From assembly GCF_000980815.1 (NCBI RefSeq), contig NZ_CP011311.1:1036571-1100570 (forward strand): a DNA stretch of 64,000 nucleotides, in the 5' to 3' direction. A program made the position numbers and the translations under genes. Shown piece after piece: positions 56,974 through 64,000 of the stretch. The first letter of the stretch is position 1, and every line of letters starts with the position of its first letter. The notes under the pieces are model-generated. The model had not been told where the DNA came from. It saw only the letters and a list, made by a program, of their open reading frames with translations, and did not search any database. Source of the stretch: Corynebacterium camporealensis. Lineage in GTDB: Bacteria; Actinomycetota; Actinomycetes; Mycobacteriales; Mycobacteriaceae.

Positions 56974-57296
56974 TGGCTCAGTTAGATCCGATCATTCACC
57001 CACTACCGCGCTTCAAAATCTGTGCGGTGCTCAACGCCTATCACGCTGTGGGCGCAGGGGAGTCAGTGCGCCGTGAGATGCAGTTTGCGGTGCTGCGCAA
57101 GGAAGTAGACATGTCGGCAGCCTCGCTGTCGAAGCAGCTCAACGTCCTGGAAGACGCTGGCTACATCGAGCGCTTCCGCGAGTATGGATCCACCCGCAGC
57201 AAGGACAAAGTTTGGGTAATGCTCAGCGAGCAAGGTGTCAAGGCCTTTGAGGAACACCTAGCGGCACTCAAGGAAGCTGCCGGGGGCAGCTTCTAG
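56973..57296 (+). CDS. Winged-helix transcriptional regulator (MarR-like, PF13601 type)
   Basis: A 107 aa single-domain DNA-binding protein. The helix-turn-helix is LRKEVDMSAASLSKQLNVLE (about residues 39-58), followed by the wing DAGYIERFREYGSTRSKDKVWVML. There is no ligand-binding domain, so control is probably by protein or membrane contact or simple autoregulation. It is translationally coupled to the membrane protein gene upstream. The GGAAAC cluster at 56469 is a candidate operator. Confidence 0.85.
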   Translation: MAQLDPIIHPLPRFKICAVLNAYHAVGAGESVRREMQFAVLRKEVDMSAASLSKQLNVLEDAGYIERFREYGSTRSKDKVWVMLSEQGVKAFEEHLAALKEAAGGSF

Positions 57297-57335
57297 CTGA
57301 AGCAGCACTGAGAGGCTGCTACATGGCATGCAGTA

Positions 57336-58634
57336 TTAGGCCTTGGTCGCAGTTTCGGTCTTGGCAGCGGCGTTTTCATCGTTAAGCGCGACGCCTTCGG
57401 TGTTGGGTTTAGGGATAAACCGCAGGCAGAGGGCGAAGAGCGCGAAGGTGATGACTGCCAGCCAGACGAAATCGCTGACTAGGAACTTTTGGTAGCTTTC
57501 CAGGGTGAAGACGTCGATTTGGTCGCCGAACCACCACTTCGGTGGGGTGGTGACCAGCATGGCAGTCCAGGCGGTGAGTACGGCGAGCAGGGAACCGGCA
57601 ATCCAGGTGTGGTGGCGCCAGGTCCAGGCGCGGTAGAAGAGCACTGGGATGATAAGGGCCAGCCAGACCCAGTGGTGCGACCAGGAGACCGGCGAGATCA
57701 GCAGCATGACGACGGCGGTGGTCAGTTGGGCATCGATAAGCATGTTACGCTTGAGTAGCGCCAGAATCAGCATGGAGCCCAGCACCACGGTGACCAGGGC
57801 AAGAATGATCCATGCGACGTTAATCCAGGTGCCGTAGTCCTCCATGGCCTCCTTAGAGGTGAACATGCGCTGGATTACGCCCTTGATGGAGGAGTTGGAC
57901 TGATACTCGGTCGCCACGCCGATGTCGTCGCCGCGGCCCATGTTGAGCAGCTTTTCGGAGAAGAACTCCACGAAGGCCTGCCAGCGGAATGCGGCGGCCA
58001 CCAGGGTTGCGGCGATAGCCGAGCCAATAGCGATGAGAATGGGCTTGATTTCCTTGCGCAGCAGGAAGTACAGCAGCATCGCCAGTGGGGTGATTTTGAT
58101 GGCAGCAGCCAGGCCGATGAGCACGCCTTGGGGAAGGAAACGCTTGCGGGGGACGAGGTCTAGAACCACCAGCGCCATAATGACGATGTTGATCTGCGCA
58201 AAGCCATTGTTGAGGTGGATGGGCTCAAACAACATGGTGCCCGCCCACACCAGGGCAGTGGCAGGCAGCAGCCAGCGCTGATTCTTCATGATGGCGCGTA
58301 GGACGAAGTACAGGCAGACCAGCACCAAGAGATCGGAGAGCACGATCATGATGTCGCCGGCCATGTTGTGGTCCATCCAGTCAAAGGCCGTGAGCGGAAC
58401 CATAATCAGTGCGCCGAAAGGAGGGTAGATAAACGGCAGTAAGATATCACCAGCCAGCATTGGCTCCGAGTAGACGGAGCGGCCATCGAGGAAAGCCTGC
58501 ACACCCTCCCGGTAGACGACCATGTCGACAGGGAAGTCCGTAATCCGGGTATGGGAAATAACTCCCAGGAGTCCTAGAAGGAGCCCGGCGACAGTAAGAA
58601 GAATGCGTAGCGGCTGCGACTGCGTAGTTTTCAT
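57336..58634 (-). CDS. GT87-family polyprenyl-phosphate-mannose-dependent mannosyltransferase-like protein
   Basis: A 432 aa integral membrane protein with about eleven helices, of the DUF2029/GT87 family. In Corynebacteriales these use polyprenyl-phosphate-mannose to add alpha-1,2 mannoses to lipomannan and related glycolipids. Near the N-terminus is FPVDMVVYREGVQAFLDGRSVY, whose Asp lies in the first periplasmic loop, as in GT-C enzymes. LPQGVLIGLAAAIKITPLAMLLYF and SPVSWSHHWVWLALII are family blocks. ATG 58634 is preferred over 58643, because TAAAGT directly abuts the latter. Which mannosyltransferase it is cannot be told. Confidence 0.85.
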   Translation of the reverse strand: MKTTQSQPLRILLTVAGLLLGLLGVISHTRITDFPVDMVVYREGVQAFLDGRSVYSEPMLAGDILLPFIYPPFGALIMVPLTAFDWMDHNMAGDIMIVLSDLLVLVCLYFVLRAIMKNQRWLLPATALVWAGTMLFEPIHLNNGFAQINIVIMALVVLDLVPRKRFLPQGVLIGLAAAIKITPLAMLLYFLLRKEIKPILIAIGSAIAATLVAAAFRWQAFVEFFSEKLLNMGRGDDIGVATEYQSNSSIKGVIQRMFTSKEAMEDYGTWINVAWIILALVTVVLGSMLILALLKRNMLIDAQLTTAVVMLLISPVSWSHHWVWLALIIPVLFYRAWTWRHHTWIAGSLLAVLTAWTAMLVTTPPKWWFGDQIDVFTLESYQKFLVSDFVWLAVITFALFALCLRFIPKPNTEGVALNDENAAAKTETATKA

Positions 58635-58662
58635 CGTTTCCATACTTTAAGGCATGGAGCTT

Positions 58663-58706
58663 AAAAACCCATGCAGCCCCTACCGGGAGAAATTCGGTAG
58701 AGGCTG
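58663..58706 (-). terminator. Terminator of ilvD (minus strand)
   Basis: CAGCC-c-CTACCG (58674-58685) pairs with CGGTAG-a-GGCTG (58695-58706). Read on the minus strand it is followed after seven bases by five Ts (58663-58667). Confidence 0.7.
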
Positions 58707-58714
58707 TGAGTTGG

Positions 58715-58740
58715 GTTGACTAGCCCAAAAGTTAGTCAAC
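58715..58740. repeat. Inverted repeat downstream of ilvD
   Basis: GTTGACTA (58715-58722) and TAGTCAAC (58733-58740) are perfect complements around a ten-base loop. It stands between ilvD and its terminator and may be an extra transcript-end structure. Confidence 0.5.
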
Positions 58741-58770
58741 GCTGCTTAGTGTGGCGTGGTGGAGCGACGC

Positions 58771-60624
58771 CTAGTTGACGTAGCCGTCGACGACGCGGAC
58801 AGCACCGCGGTCAGCGGAGGTGGTCAGGGCGGCGTAGGCGCGCAGTGCCTTGGTGATCGGGCGGTTGCGCTCCTTCGGGGTCCAGGGCTTGTCGCGCTTG
58901 AGCTGCTCGGTGCGGCGCTCAGCGATGGTTTCGTCGCTAACATCCAGGCTTAATTCGCGGTTGCGGATGTCGATGCGGATGGTGTCGCCGTTTTCGACCA
59001 GGCCGATGAGACCGCCGTGGGCGGCCTCCGGGGAGATGTGGCCGATCGATAGGCCGGAGGTACCGCCGGAGAAGCGACCATCGGTAATCAAGGCACAAGC
59101 CTTGCCCAGGCCGGAGCCCTTGAGGAAGGAGGTCGGGTGCAGCATCTCCTGCATGCCCGGGCCGCCGGCGGGGCCTTCGTAGCGAATGACGATGACATCG
59201 CCCGGCTGGACTTCCTTGTTCAGAATGATGGAGACGGCTTCTTCCTGGGACTCGACCACGCGGGCTGGGCCGGAGAAGGTCCACAGGTTTTCTTCCACGC
59301 CGGCAGCCTTAACGATGGCGCCGTCCGGAGCCAGGTTGCCGCGCAGGACCACCAGGCCACCATCGGAGGAGAAAGCGTGTTCAGCAGAGTGGATGCAGCC
59401 GTTTTCCTGGTCGGTATCCAGTTCATCCCAGCGGTTGGACTGGGAGAAAGGCTCAGTGGTGCGCTTACCACCCGGGGCAGCGTAGAAGAGCTCGCGCGCC
59501 TCATCGGTGGTGTGGCCAGAACGGATATCCCAGTCGTCAAGCCACTGCTCAGCGTTGTCGTACAGCGCGGTGTGTACCTTCAGGTTGAGGTGGCCAGCGC
59601 GGCGCAGCTCACCCAGGATGGCCGGGATGCCACCGGCGCGGTGGACATCTTCGATGTGGTAGGTGCCATTCGGGGCAACCTTGGACAGGCATGGCACGCG
59701 GTAGGAGATTTCGTTGATGTCCTCCAGTGTGAAGTCAACCTCGCCTTCCTGGGCCGCAGCCAGGGTGTGCAGGATGGTATTGGTCGAACCACCCATGGCC
59801 ATATCCAGTGCCATCGCGTTGGAGAACGCCTCCTTGGTTGCGATGGAACGCGGCAGCACGGCGTCGTCTTCTTCGCCGTAGTAGCGGCGGCACATATCGA
59901 CGATGGTCTGACCAGCCTGGACGAACAGATCGCGGCGAGCGCTGTGGGTAGCCAGAGTGGTGCCGTTGCCCGGCAAGGCCAGGCCCATGGCCTCAGTCAG
60001 GCAGTTCATGGAGTTTGCGGTGAACATACCGGAGCAGGAACCACAGGTCGGGCAGGCAGACTCTTCGACGGTGAGCAGGTCTTCATCGGACACTGCATCG
60101 GAAGCCGACGCGGTAATTGCAGTAATCAGGTCAGTCGGGGCGTGGGCAACACCATCGACTACGACAGCCTTACCGGCCTCCATCGGACCACCGGAGACGA
60201 AGATGGTCGGGATGTTCAAACGCAGCGCAGCATTGAGCATGCCCGGGGTGATCTTGTCGCAGTTAGAGATACACACCAGGGCATCGGCGGTGTGCGCATT
60301 GGCCATGTACTCGATGGAATCGGAGATGATTTCACGCGAAGGCAGCGAGTACAGCATGCCGCCGTGGCCCATGGCGATGCCGTCATCGACAGCAATGGTG
60401 TTGAATTCCTTCGGCACGCCACCGGCTTCGCGGACGGCATCAGCAACGATGTCGCCTACATTCTTCAGGTGCACATGGCCCGGAACGAACTGGGTATAAG
60501 AGTTAGCGATAGCCACGATTGGCTTACCGAACTCATTTTCGCGGGTACCGGTTGCACGCCACAGGGCACGCGCACCGGATGCCTGACGGCCAACGGTAGT
60601 GACTTTAGAACGCAGTGGGTACAT
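58771..60624 (-). CDS. ilvD: Dihydroxy-acid dehydratase
   Basis: IlvD, 617 aa, dehydrates 2,3-dihydroxy acids to 2-keto acids in isoleucine and valine synthesis, using an iron-sulfur cluster. Cysteine ligands are visible in [14 protein letters not shown] near residue 120 and [20 protein letters not shown] near 192. The C-terminal [23 protein letters not shown] is the family signature. The length fits the long E. coli-type enzyme. The gene starts five bases after the PH-domain gene's stop, so they form an operon, divergent from ilvBN. Confidence 0.96.
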   Translation of the reverse strand: MYPLRSKVTTVGRQASGARALWRATGTRENEFGKPIVAIANSYTQFVPGHVHLKNVGDIVADAVREAGGVPKEFNTIAVDDGIAMGHGGMLYSLPSREIISDSIEYMANAHTADALVCISNCDKITPGMLNAALRLNIPTIFVSGGPMEAGKAVVVDGVAHAPTDLITAITASASDAVSDEDLLTVEESACPTCGSCSGMFTANSMNCLTEAMGLALPGNGTTLATHSARRDLFVQAGQTIVDMCRRYYGEEDDAVLPRSIATKEAFSNAMALDMAMGGSTNTILHTLAAAQEGEVDFTLEDINEISYRVPCLSKVAPNGTYHIEDVHRAGGIPAILGELRRAGHLNLKVHTALYDNAEQWLDDWDIRSGHTTDEARELFYAAPGGKRTTEPFSQSNRWDELDTDQENGCIHSAEHAFSSDGGLVVLRGNLAPDGAIVKAAGVEENLWTFSGPARVVESQEEAVSIILNKEVQPGDVIVIRYEGPAGGPGMQEMLHPTSFLKGSGLGKACALITDGRFSGGTSGLSIGHISPEAAHGGLIGLVENGDTIRIDIRNRELSLDVSDETIAERRTEQLKRDKPWTPKERNRPITKALRAYAALTTSADRGAVRVVDGYVN

Positions 60625-60629
60625 GGTGG

Positions 60630-61238
60630 TTATTCCTTAGAGTCGGTGGGTTTAGGGGCCTTGCTTTCCGATGCCGGCTTGTCCTGCTGGGCAGCGAGCT
60701 CCGGGTGCTCCTGGAGATACTCTTCGTATTCTTCCTTGGTCAGCAGAATCTGCTGGCCATCGCGGTGAATGATGGCGACCTTGTCATCGGCAGCTTCCTG
60801 ACCTGCAGTCAAAGCATCCGGAATGCGGCCGCGGGAGGCGCCTTCCAGACGAGGAAGGCTGTTAAAGGTCACGCCGGGAAGCTTGAATTCCTCGCCGGAC
60901 TGGGTCCGGGCGAAGGCGTGGGCCTTGCGGAAACCGATGCCCGCAAGGTCTTTCCAGGCGATGGACTTGTTGCCGCGGAAGGCATATGTAATGGCAATGC
61001 CTTCCTCACTAACGCGGGTGCGGGCTTTGAGCACCCACCACACTGCAAGAACCGGAATGATGAGCAGCCACACCAGATATTGCGGTGCCCAGCCCACCAT
61101 CAACAACACGATGGCAGAAAGCAGCGCAATGGCCAGGATATGGTCACGGGCGGGCTTGAAAACCTCAGTCTCGATTGCATTTCCAGCCGGGGTAGCGGCT
61201 GTGTTCTTGGCGGACTTAGAGGAACGAGGTGACGTCAT
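60630..61238 (-). CDS. PH-domain (bPH2-like) membrane protein
   Basis: A 202 aa protein. Two adjacent transmembrane helices (about residues 35-70) precede a bacterial PH-like domain ([51 protein letters not shown]) and a charged C-terminal tail rich in Lys, Glu and Pro. This arrangement is common upstream of ilvD in Corynebacteriales. Function unknown. TAACAT on the minus strand (61246-61251) lies seven bases before ATG 61238, so the ilvD operon is probably leaderless. Confidence 0.82.
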   Translation of the reverse strand: MTSPRSSKSAKNTAATPAGNAIETEVFKPARDHILAIALLSAIVLLMVGWAPQYLVWLLIIPVLAVWWVLKARTRVSEEGIAITYAFRGNKSIAWKDLAGIGFRKAHAFARTQSGEEFKLPGVTFNSLPRLEGASRGRIPDALTAGQEAADDKVAIIHRDGQQILLTKEEYEEYLQEHPELAAQQDKPASESKAPKPTDSKE

Positions 61239-61359
61239 GACGGCAATGTTAATGGAAGTACTTCAGCTACTGCGAACCGCCCCACCACCGACATTTCATT
61301 ATTTGAGATCAATATCCCAAAAATGGGGGTGTAATGTCGCGCGCTCTTTTCTGTCAGTG
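61239..61359. other. Divergent intergenic region, PH-domain gene / ilv leader
   Basis: Apart from the -10 box for the PH-domain gene I see nothing that I can name here. A clear -35 for the ilv promoter is not visible. No ORF of note is present. Confidence 0.4.
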
Positions 61360-61365
61360 TATAGT
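61360..61365 (+). promoter_or_regulatory. -10 box of the ilvBN(C) promoter
   Basis: TATAGT is one base from the TATAAT consensus. It ends seven bases before the leader peptide ATG at 61373, so transcription should begin at or beside that codon. Confidence 0.65.
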
Positions 61366-61372
61366 TCGTCTC

Positions 61373-61426
61373 ATGATCATTATTCGACTTCAGCTTCCGG
61401 TAGTAGTAGCGCGGCGCTTGCCGTAG
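61373..61426 (+). CDS. ilv leader peptide
   Basis: A 17-codon ORF, MIIIRLQLPVVVARRLP, with three Ile codons in a row (61376-61384), three Val codons in a row (61400-61408) and three Leu codons. These are the end products of the pathway. It resembles the leader peptide I recall (unverified) for C. glutamicum, MTIIRLVVVTARRLP, sharing its IIRL, VVV and ARRLP blocks. Translation probably starts directly on a leaderless message. Stalling when charged Ile, Val or Leu tRNA is scarce should control the attenuator at 61455-61500. Confidence 0.88.
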   Translation: MIIIRLQLPVVVARRLP

Positions 61427-61500
61427 CGACACCCCAGTTGTTGTCGATATTGCAAGCGCCCTCGCTCAGCTTCTACCCAAGCTGAGACGGGGGCTTTGCT
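61413..61500 (+). promoter_or_regulatory. ilvBN attenuator with alternative pairing
   Basis: Terminator: inner arms CTCAGCTT (61465-61472) and AAGCTGAG (61479-61486), outer arms AGCGCCC (61455-61461) and GGGGGCTT (61489-61496), then TGCTATA. Competing pairing: GGCGCTTGC (61413-61421, within the leader ORF) is perfectly complementary to GCAAGCGCC (61452-61460), which overlaps the terminator's outer arm. Ribosome position in the leader would decide between them. The mechanism follows the known C. glutamicum ilvBNC attenuation; the exact pairing is read from this sequence. Confidence 0.8.
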
Positions 61501-61591
61501 ATATGCGATTACCCATTGCATGCCTGATCTGGTCCCACCACCCCCGGGATCGAAGTAAAAGTTAAGTGATTTACCCCAAGGAGCAACCACC

Positions 61592-63439
61592 GTGGCAGCA
61601 CCTTCACAGCCCACACCGGCTTCGGTGGCCCCTGCGAAAAAGCAGGGCCCTGAGCGCATGACCGGCGCAGAAGCAATTGTTCGCACCCTCGAAGACCTTG
61701 GTACCGACTTGGTATTCGGCATTCCGGGCGGCGCAGTGCTCCCGCTTTATGACGCACTGCATGAGTCCGACAAGCTGCGCCACGTGCTCACCCGCCACGA
61801 GCAGGGTGCTGGCCACGCGGCTGAGGGTTACGCCCTCGCCTCCGGAAAGGTAGGCGTGTGCATCGCGACCTCCGGTCCGGGCGCAACCAACCTGGTGACC
61901 CCGTTGGCCGATGCCAACCTGGATTCTGTTCCGGTCGTCGCCATTACCGGCCAGGTGGGCCGTAGCCTCTTGGGCACTGACGCCTTCCAGGAAGCAGATA
62001 TCCGCGGCGTGACGATGCCGATTACTAAGCACAACTACATCGTCACTGACCCGAATGACATCCCGGGCGCGATTGCTGCGGCATTCCACCTGGCCTCGAC
62101 TGGCCGTCCGGGCCCAGTCTTGGTGGATATTCCGAAAGACGTGCAGAACTCCACGCTGGAGTATCACTTCCCGCCAAAGCTGAACCTGCCAGGTTACAAG
62201 CCGACGACCACCCCGCATCGTCGTCAGATCAACCAGGCAGTCAAGCTGATTGCTAAATCCAAGAAGCCAGTTCTCTACGTGGGCGGCGGCGTTATCAAGG
62301 CCAACGCACACCGCGAGTTGCTGGAATTTGCTGAGTACACCGGCATCCCAGTGGTCACCACCCTCATGGCCCTGGGCGCTTTCCCAGAATCTCACCCACA
62401 GTTCATGGGTATGCCAGGTATGCACGGCACCGTCCCGGCAGTGGCTGCACTGCAGCGCGCGGACCTCATTATTGCTGTGGGCGCGCGTTTCGATGACCGC
62501 GTCACCGGTGACACCGAGACCTTCGCGCCGAAGGCTAAGGTCATCCACGCCGATGTCGACCCGGCAGAAATCGGCAAGATTCGCGAAGTCAATGTCCCTA
62601 TCGTCGGCGATGCACGCGAGGTGCTGCTGCAGCTGACCAAGAACTACGAGCGCAACTCCGATCTCAACCCGCCGCGTCTCGATGACTGGATGCACTACCT
62701 GGGCGACCTGCAGGATCGTTTCCCGCGGGGCTACACGCCTACCGATGACGGCCTGCTCAACCCGCAGTTCGTGCTGGAAAAGCTCAGCGAAACCGTCGGC
62801 CCGGATGCCATCTACTGTGCAGGCGTGGGCCAGCACCAGATGTGGTCTGCACAGTTCATTGACTTTGAAAAGCCACGTTCCTGGATCAACTCCGGCGGTG
62901 CCGGCACCATGGGCTATGCCGTTCCGGCAGCACTCGGTGCCAAGGCTGCGATGCCGGACAAGGAAGTCTGGGCCATCGACGGCGATGGTTGCTTCCAGAT
63001 GACCAACCAGGAGCTGACTACTGCTGCACTCGAAGGCTTCCCGTTCAAGGTTGCTGTCATTAACAACGGCAACCTGGGCATGGTTCGCCAGTGGCAGACC
63101 CTGTTCTTCGACAAGCACTACTCGAATACCAAGCTGCGCGAGAAGGACGTCTTCGTTCCGGACTTCGTTGGCCTGGCAGAAGCACTCGGCTGTGAAGCCA
63201 TCCGCGTGCGCACCGAGGAAGAAGTCGTACCGGCTATTGAGCGTGCCCGCGAAATCAACGACCGCCCAGTTGTCATCGACTTCATCGTCGATGAGGACGC
63301 ACAGGTGTGGCCGATGATTGGCGGCGGCGCCTCCAATGAGGAAATCCAGTACGCACTGGGTCTGCGCCCGCTTTTCGACGAATCCGAGTCCGCAGCCGAA
63401 GAACCGGCTGAAATCCACGATGCCATCGAGGAGGCCTAA
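61592..63439 (+). CDS. ilvB: Acetohydroxyacid synthase large subunit
   Basis: IlvB, 615 aa, condenses pyruvate with pyruvate or 2-ketobutyrate using thiamine diphosphate. The activating glutamate is Glu70 in [16 protein letters not shown], and [15 protein letters not shown] precedes it. The thiamine diphosphate motif runs from GDG near residue 463 to NN near 491. FAD-binding middle domain residues ([27 protein letters not shown]) are present. GTG 61592 has AAGGAG (61578-61583). About 20 N-terminal residues ([17 protein letters not shown]) precede the conserved core. Confidence 0.96.
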   Translation: MAAPSQPTPASVAPAKKQGPERMTGAEAIVRTLEDLGTDLVFGIPGGAVLPLYDALHESDKLRHVLTRHEQGAGHAAEGYALASGKVGVCIATSGPGATNLVTPLADANLDSVPVVAITGQVGRSLLGTDAFQEADIRGVTMPITKHNYIVTDPNDIPGAIAAAFHLASTGRPGPVLVDIPKDVQNSTLEYHFPPKLNLPGYKPTTTPHRRQINQAVKLIAKSKKPVLYVGGGVIKANAHRELLEFAEYTGIPVVTTLMALGAFPESHPQFMGMPGMHGTVPAVAALQRADLIIAVGARFDDRVTGDTETFAPKAKVIHADVDPAEIGKIREVNVPIVGDAREVLLQLTKNYERNSDLNPPRLDDWMHYLGDLQDRFPRGYTPTDDGLLNPQFVLEKLSETVGPDAIYCAGVGQHQMWSAQFIDFEKPRSWINSGGAGTMGYAVPAALGAKAAMPDKEVWAIDGDGCFQMTNQELTTAALEGFPFKVAVINNGNLGMVRQWQTLFFDKHYSNTKLREKDVFVPDFVGLAEALGCEAIRVRTEEEVVPAIERAREINDRPVVIDFIVDEDAQVWPMIGGGASNEEIQYALGLRPLFDESESAAEEPAEIHDAIEEA

Positions 63440-63443
63440 AACA

Positions 63444-63959
63444 ATGGCTGAGCAAGAAATCACCCGCCACACGCTTTCTGTACTCGTCGAGGACATCGAG
63501 GGCATCATCTCCCGCGTGGCCGGTATGTTTACCCGCCGCGGCTACAACCTTATTTCTCTGGTGTCCGCACGCACTGAGGTCAAAGGTATTAACCGCCTGA
63601 CCATCGTCATCGACGCTTCTGACGTCATCATCGAGCAGGTCACCAAGCAGCTCAACAAGATCATCCCGGTCATCAAGGTCGTCGAGCTGGATGAAAGCAC
63701 CACTGTCGCCCGCGCGATTATGTTGGTGAAGGTGGCAGCTGACAACAGCAACCGCCCGCAGGTTGTCGATGCCGTCAACATCTTCCGTGCCCGCATCGTC
63801 GATGTGGCACAAGAATCCGTGGTGGTGGAGGCCACCGGTACGCCGGGCAAGCTCAAGGCTTTGCTAGCAGTGCTGGAACCCTTCGGCATCAAGGAACTGG
63901 TCCAGTCTGGCCACGTCGCGTTGGCGCGCGGTCCGAAGTCCATGGCACCGACCAAATAA
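63444..63959 (+). CDS. ilvN: Acetohydroxyacid synthase regulatory subunit
   Basis: IlvN, 171 aa, activates IlvB and confers feedback inhibition by valine, leucine and isoleucine. The N-terminal ACT domain HTLSVLVEDIEGIISRVAGM binds the inhibitor at its interface, and the C-terminal domain contains VEATGTPGKLKALLAVLEPFGIKELVQSG. ATG 63444 is four bases after the ilvB stop; GAGGAGG in the ilvB 3' end is its ribosome binding site. An in-frame extension into ilvB (63318) is rejected. Confidence 0.95.
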   Translation: MAEQEITRHTLSVLVEDIEGIISRVAGMFTRRGYNLISLVSARTEVKGINRLTIVIDASDVIIEQVTKQLNKIIPVIKVVELDESTTVARAIMLVKVAADNSNRPQVVDAVNIFRARIVDVAQESVVVEATGTPGKLKALLAVLEPFGIKELVQSGHVALARGPKSMAPTK

Positions 63960-63970
63960 ATCTCACAATG

Positions 63971-64000
63971 TGAACGTTTCATCTCGCACTGTGGTATAAC
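63971..64000 (+). promoter_or_regulatory. Candidate ilvC promoter at the window edge
   Basis: TGGTATAAC at 63992-64000 is an extended -10-like sequence at the very end of the window, with TGAACG (63971-63976) about 18 bases upstream as a weak -35. In C. glutamicum ilvC follows ilvN and has its own promoter, so this assignment is likely but the gene itself is outside. Confidence 0.45.

Noticed and set aside
61604..63508. 634 aa minus-strand ORF opposite ilvB
   Set aside because: Antisense shadow; overlaps the full conserved ilvB frame.

Overview
This window is a stretch of core chromosome from a high-GC Gram-positive bacterium, almost certainly a Corynebacterium. The genus is inferred from several markers. 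The gene order rho-prfA-prmC-sua5-wecA-atp is corynebacterial, as are NucS and GlgE. There is a divergent lysE/lysG pair, a DtxR-type iron box, and an ilvBN attenuator whose leader peptide closely resembles the one I recall from C. glutamicum. Many genes have an AT-rich -10 box only 6-8 nt before the start codon. I cannot name the species. I see no rRNA, tRNA, CRISPR array, prophage or insertion sequence.

Layout. 1-6.5 kb: transcription termination (rho), translation termination and its modification (prfA, prmC), tRNA t6A synthesis (sua5), the first lipid-linked step of cell-wall galactan synthesis (wecA) and an AtpI-like membrane protein. 6.5-14.2 kb: a structured leader and the complete F1Fo ATP synthase operon atpBEFHAGDC. 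14.3-17 kb: DUF2550 protein, mismatch endonuclease NucS, two small conserved proteins and a thioredoxin-fold/TPR protein. 17-21.2 kb (minus): glgE-glgB for alpha-glucan synthesis. 21.3-27 kb: ABC ATPase, Nudix hydrolase, THUMP-like methyltransferase, etfB-etfA and a cysteine desulfurase. 27-34.7 kb: tightly packed genes on alternating strands (spermidine-synthase-like, mnmA, HNH endonuclease, MetE-like, DnaQ-like exonuclease, ligA, a frameshifted HAD hydrolase, ACT protein). 35.5-39.1 kb: gatCA, an iron-regulated siderophore-interacting protein and a secreted META protein. 39.1-42.8 kb (minus): a three-gene ABC importer. 43-50.6 kb: MFS exporter, pfkA, two tandem BASS-family transporters, gatB and a zinc alcohol dehydrogenase. 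50.8-58.6 kb: a YkvI-like permease, lysE/lysG, a glutathionyl-hydroquinone-reductase-like protein, a DoxX protein, a membrane protein/wHTH regulator pair and a GT87 mannosyltransferase. 58.7-64 kb: ilvD with a PH-domain protein (minus), then the attenuator and ilvB-ilvN; the last bases look like the ilvC promoter.

Working together: gatC, gatA and gatB (split over two loci) form the Glu-tRNA(Gln)/Asp-tRNA(Asn) amidotransferase. The cysteine desulfurase can supply sulfur to MnmA. GlgE and GlgB build branched glucan. IlvD, IlvB and IlvN make branched-chain amino acids, with ilvBN under attenuation.

The gene content is mostly ordinary. The least expected signals are at DNA level: an over-represented 11-mer found in three reading-frame contexts, four convergent gene pairs whose stop codons interlock in one TTAG/CTAA tetranucleotide, at least 19 predicted leaderless starts, a matched pair of operator-like promoters before the duplicated BASS genes, and a long hairpin across the glgB stop codon.
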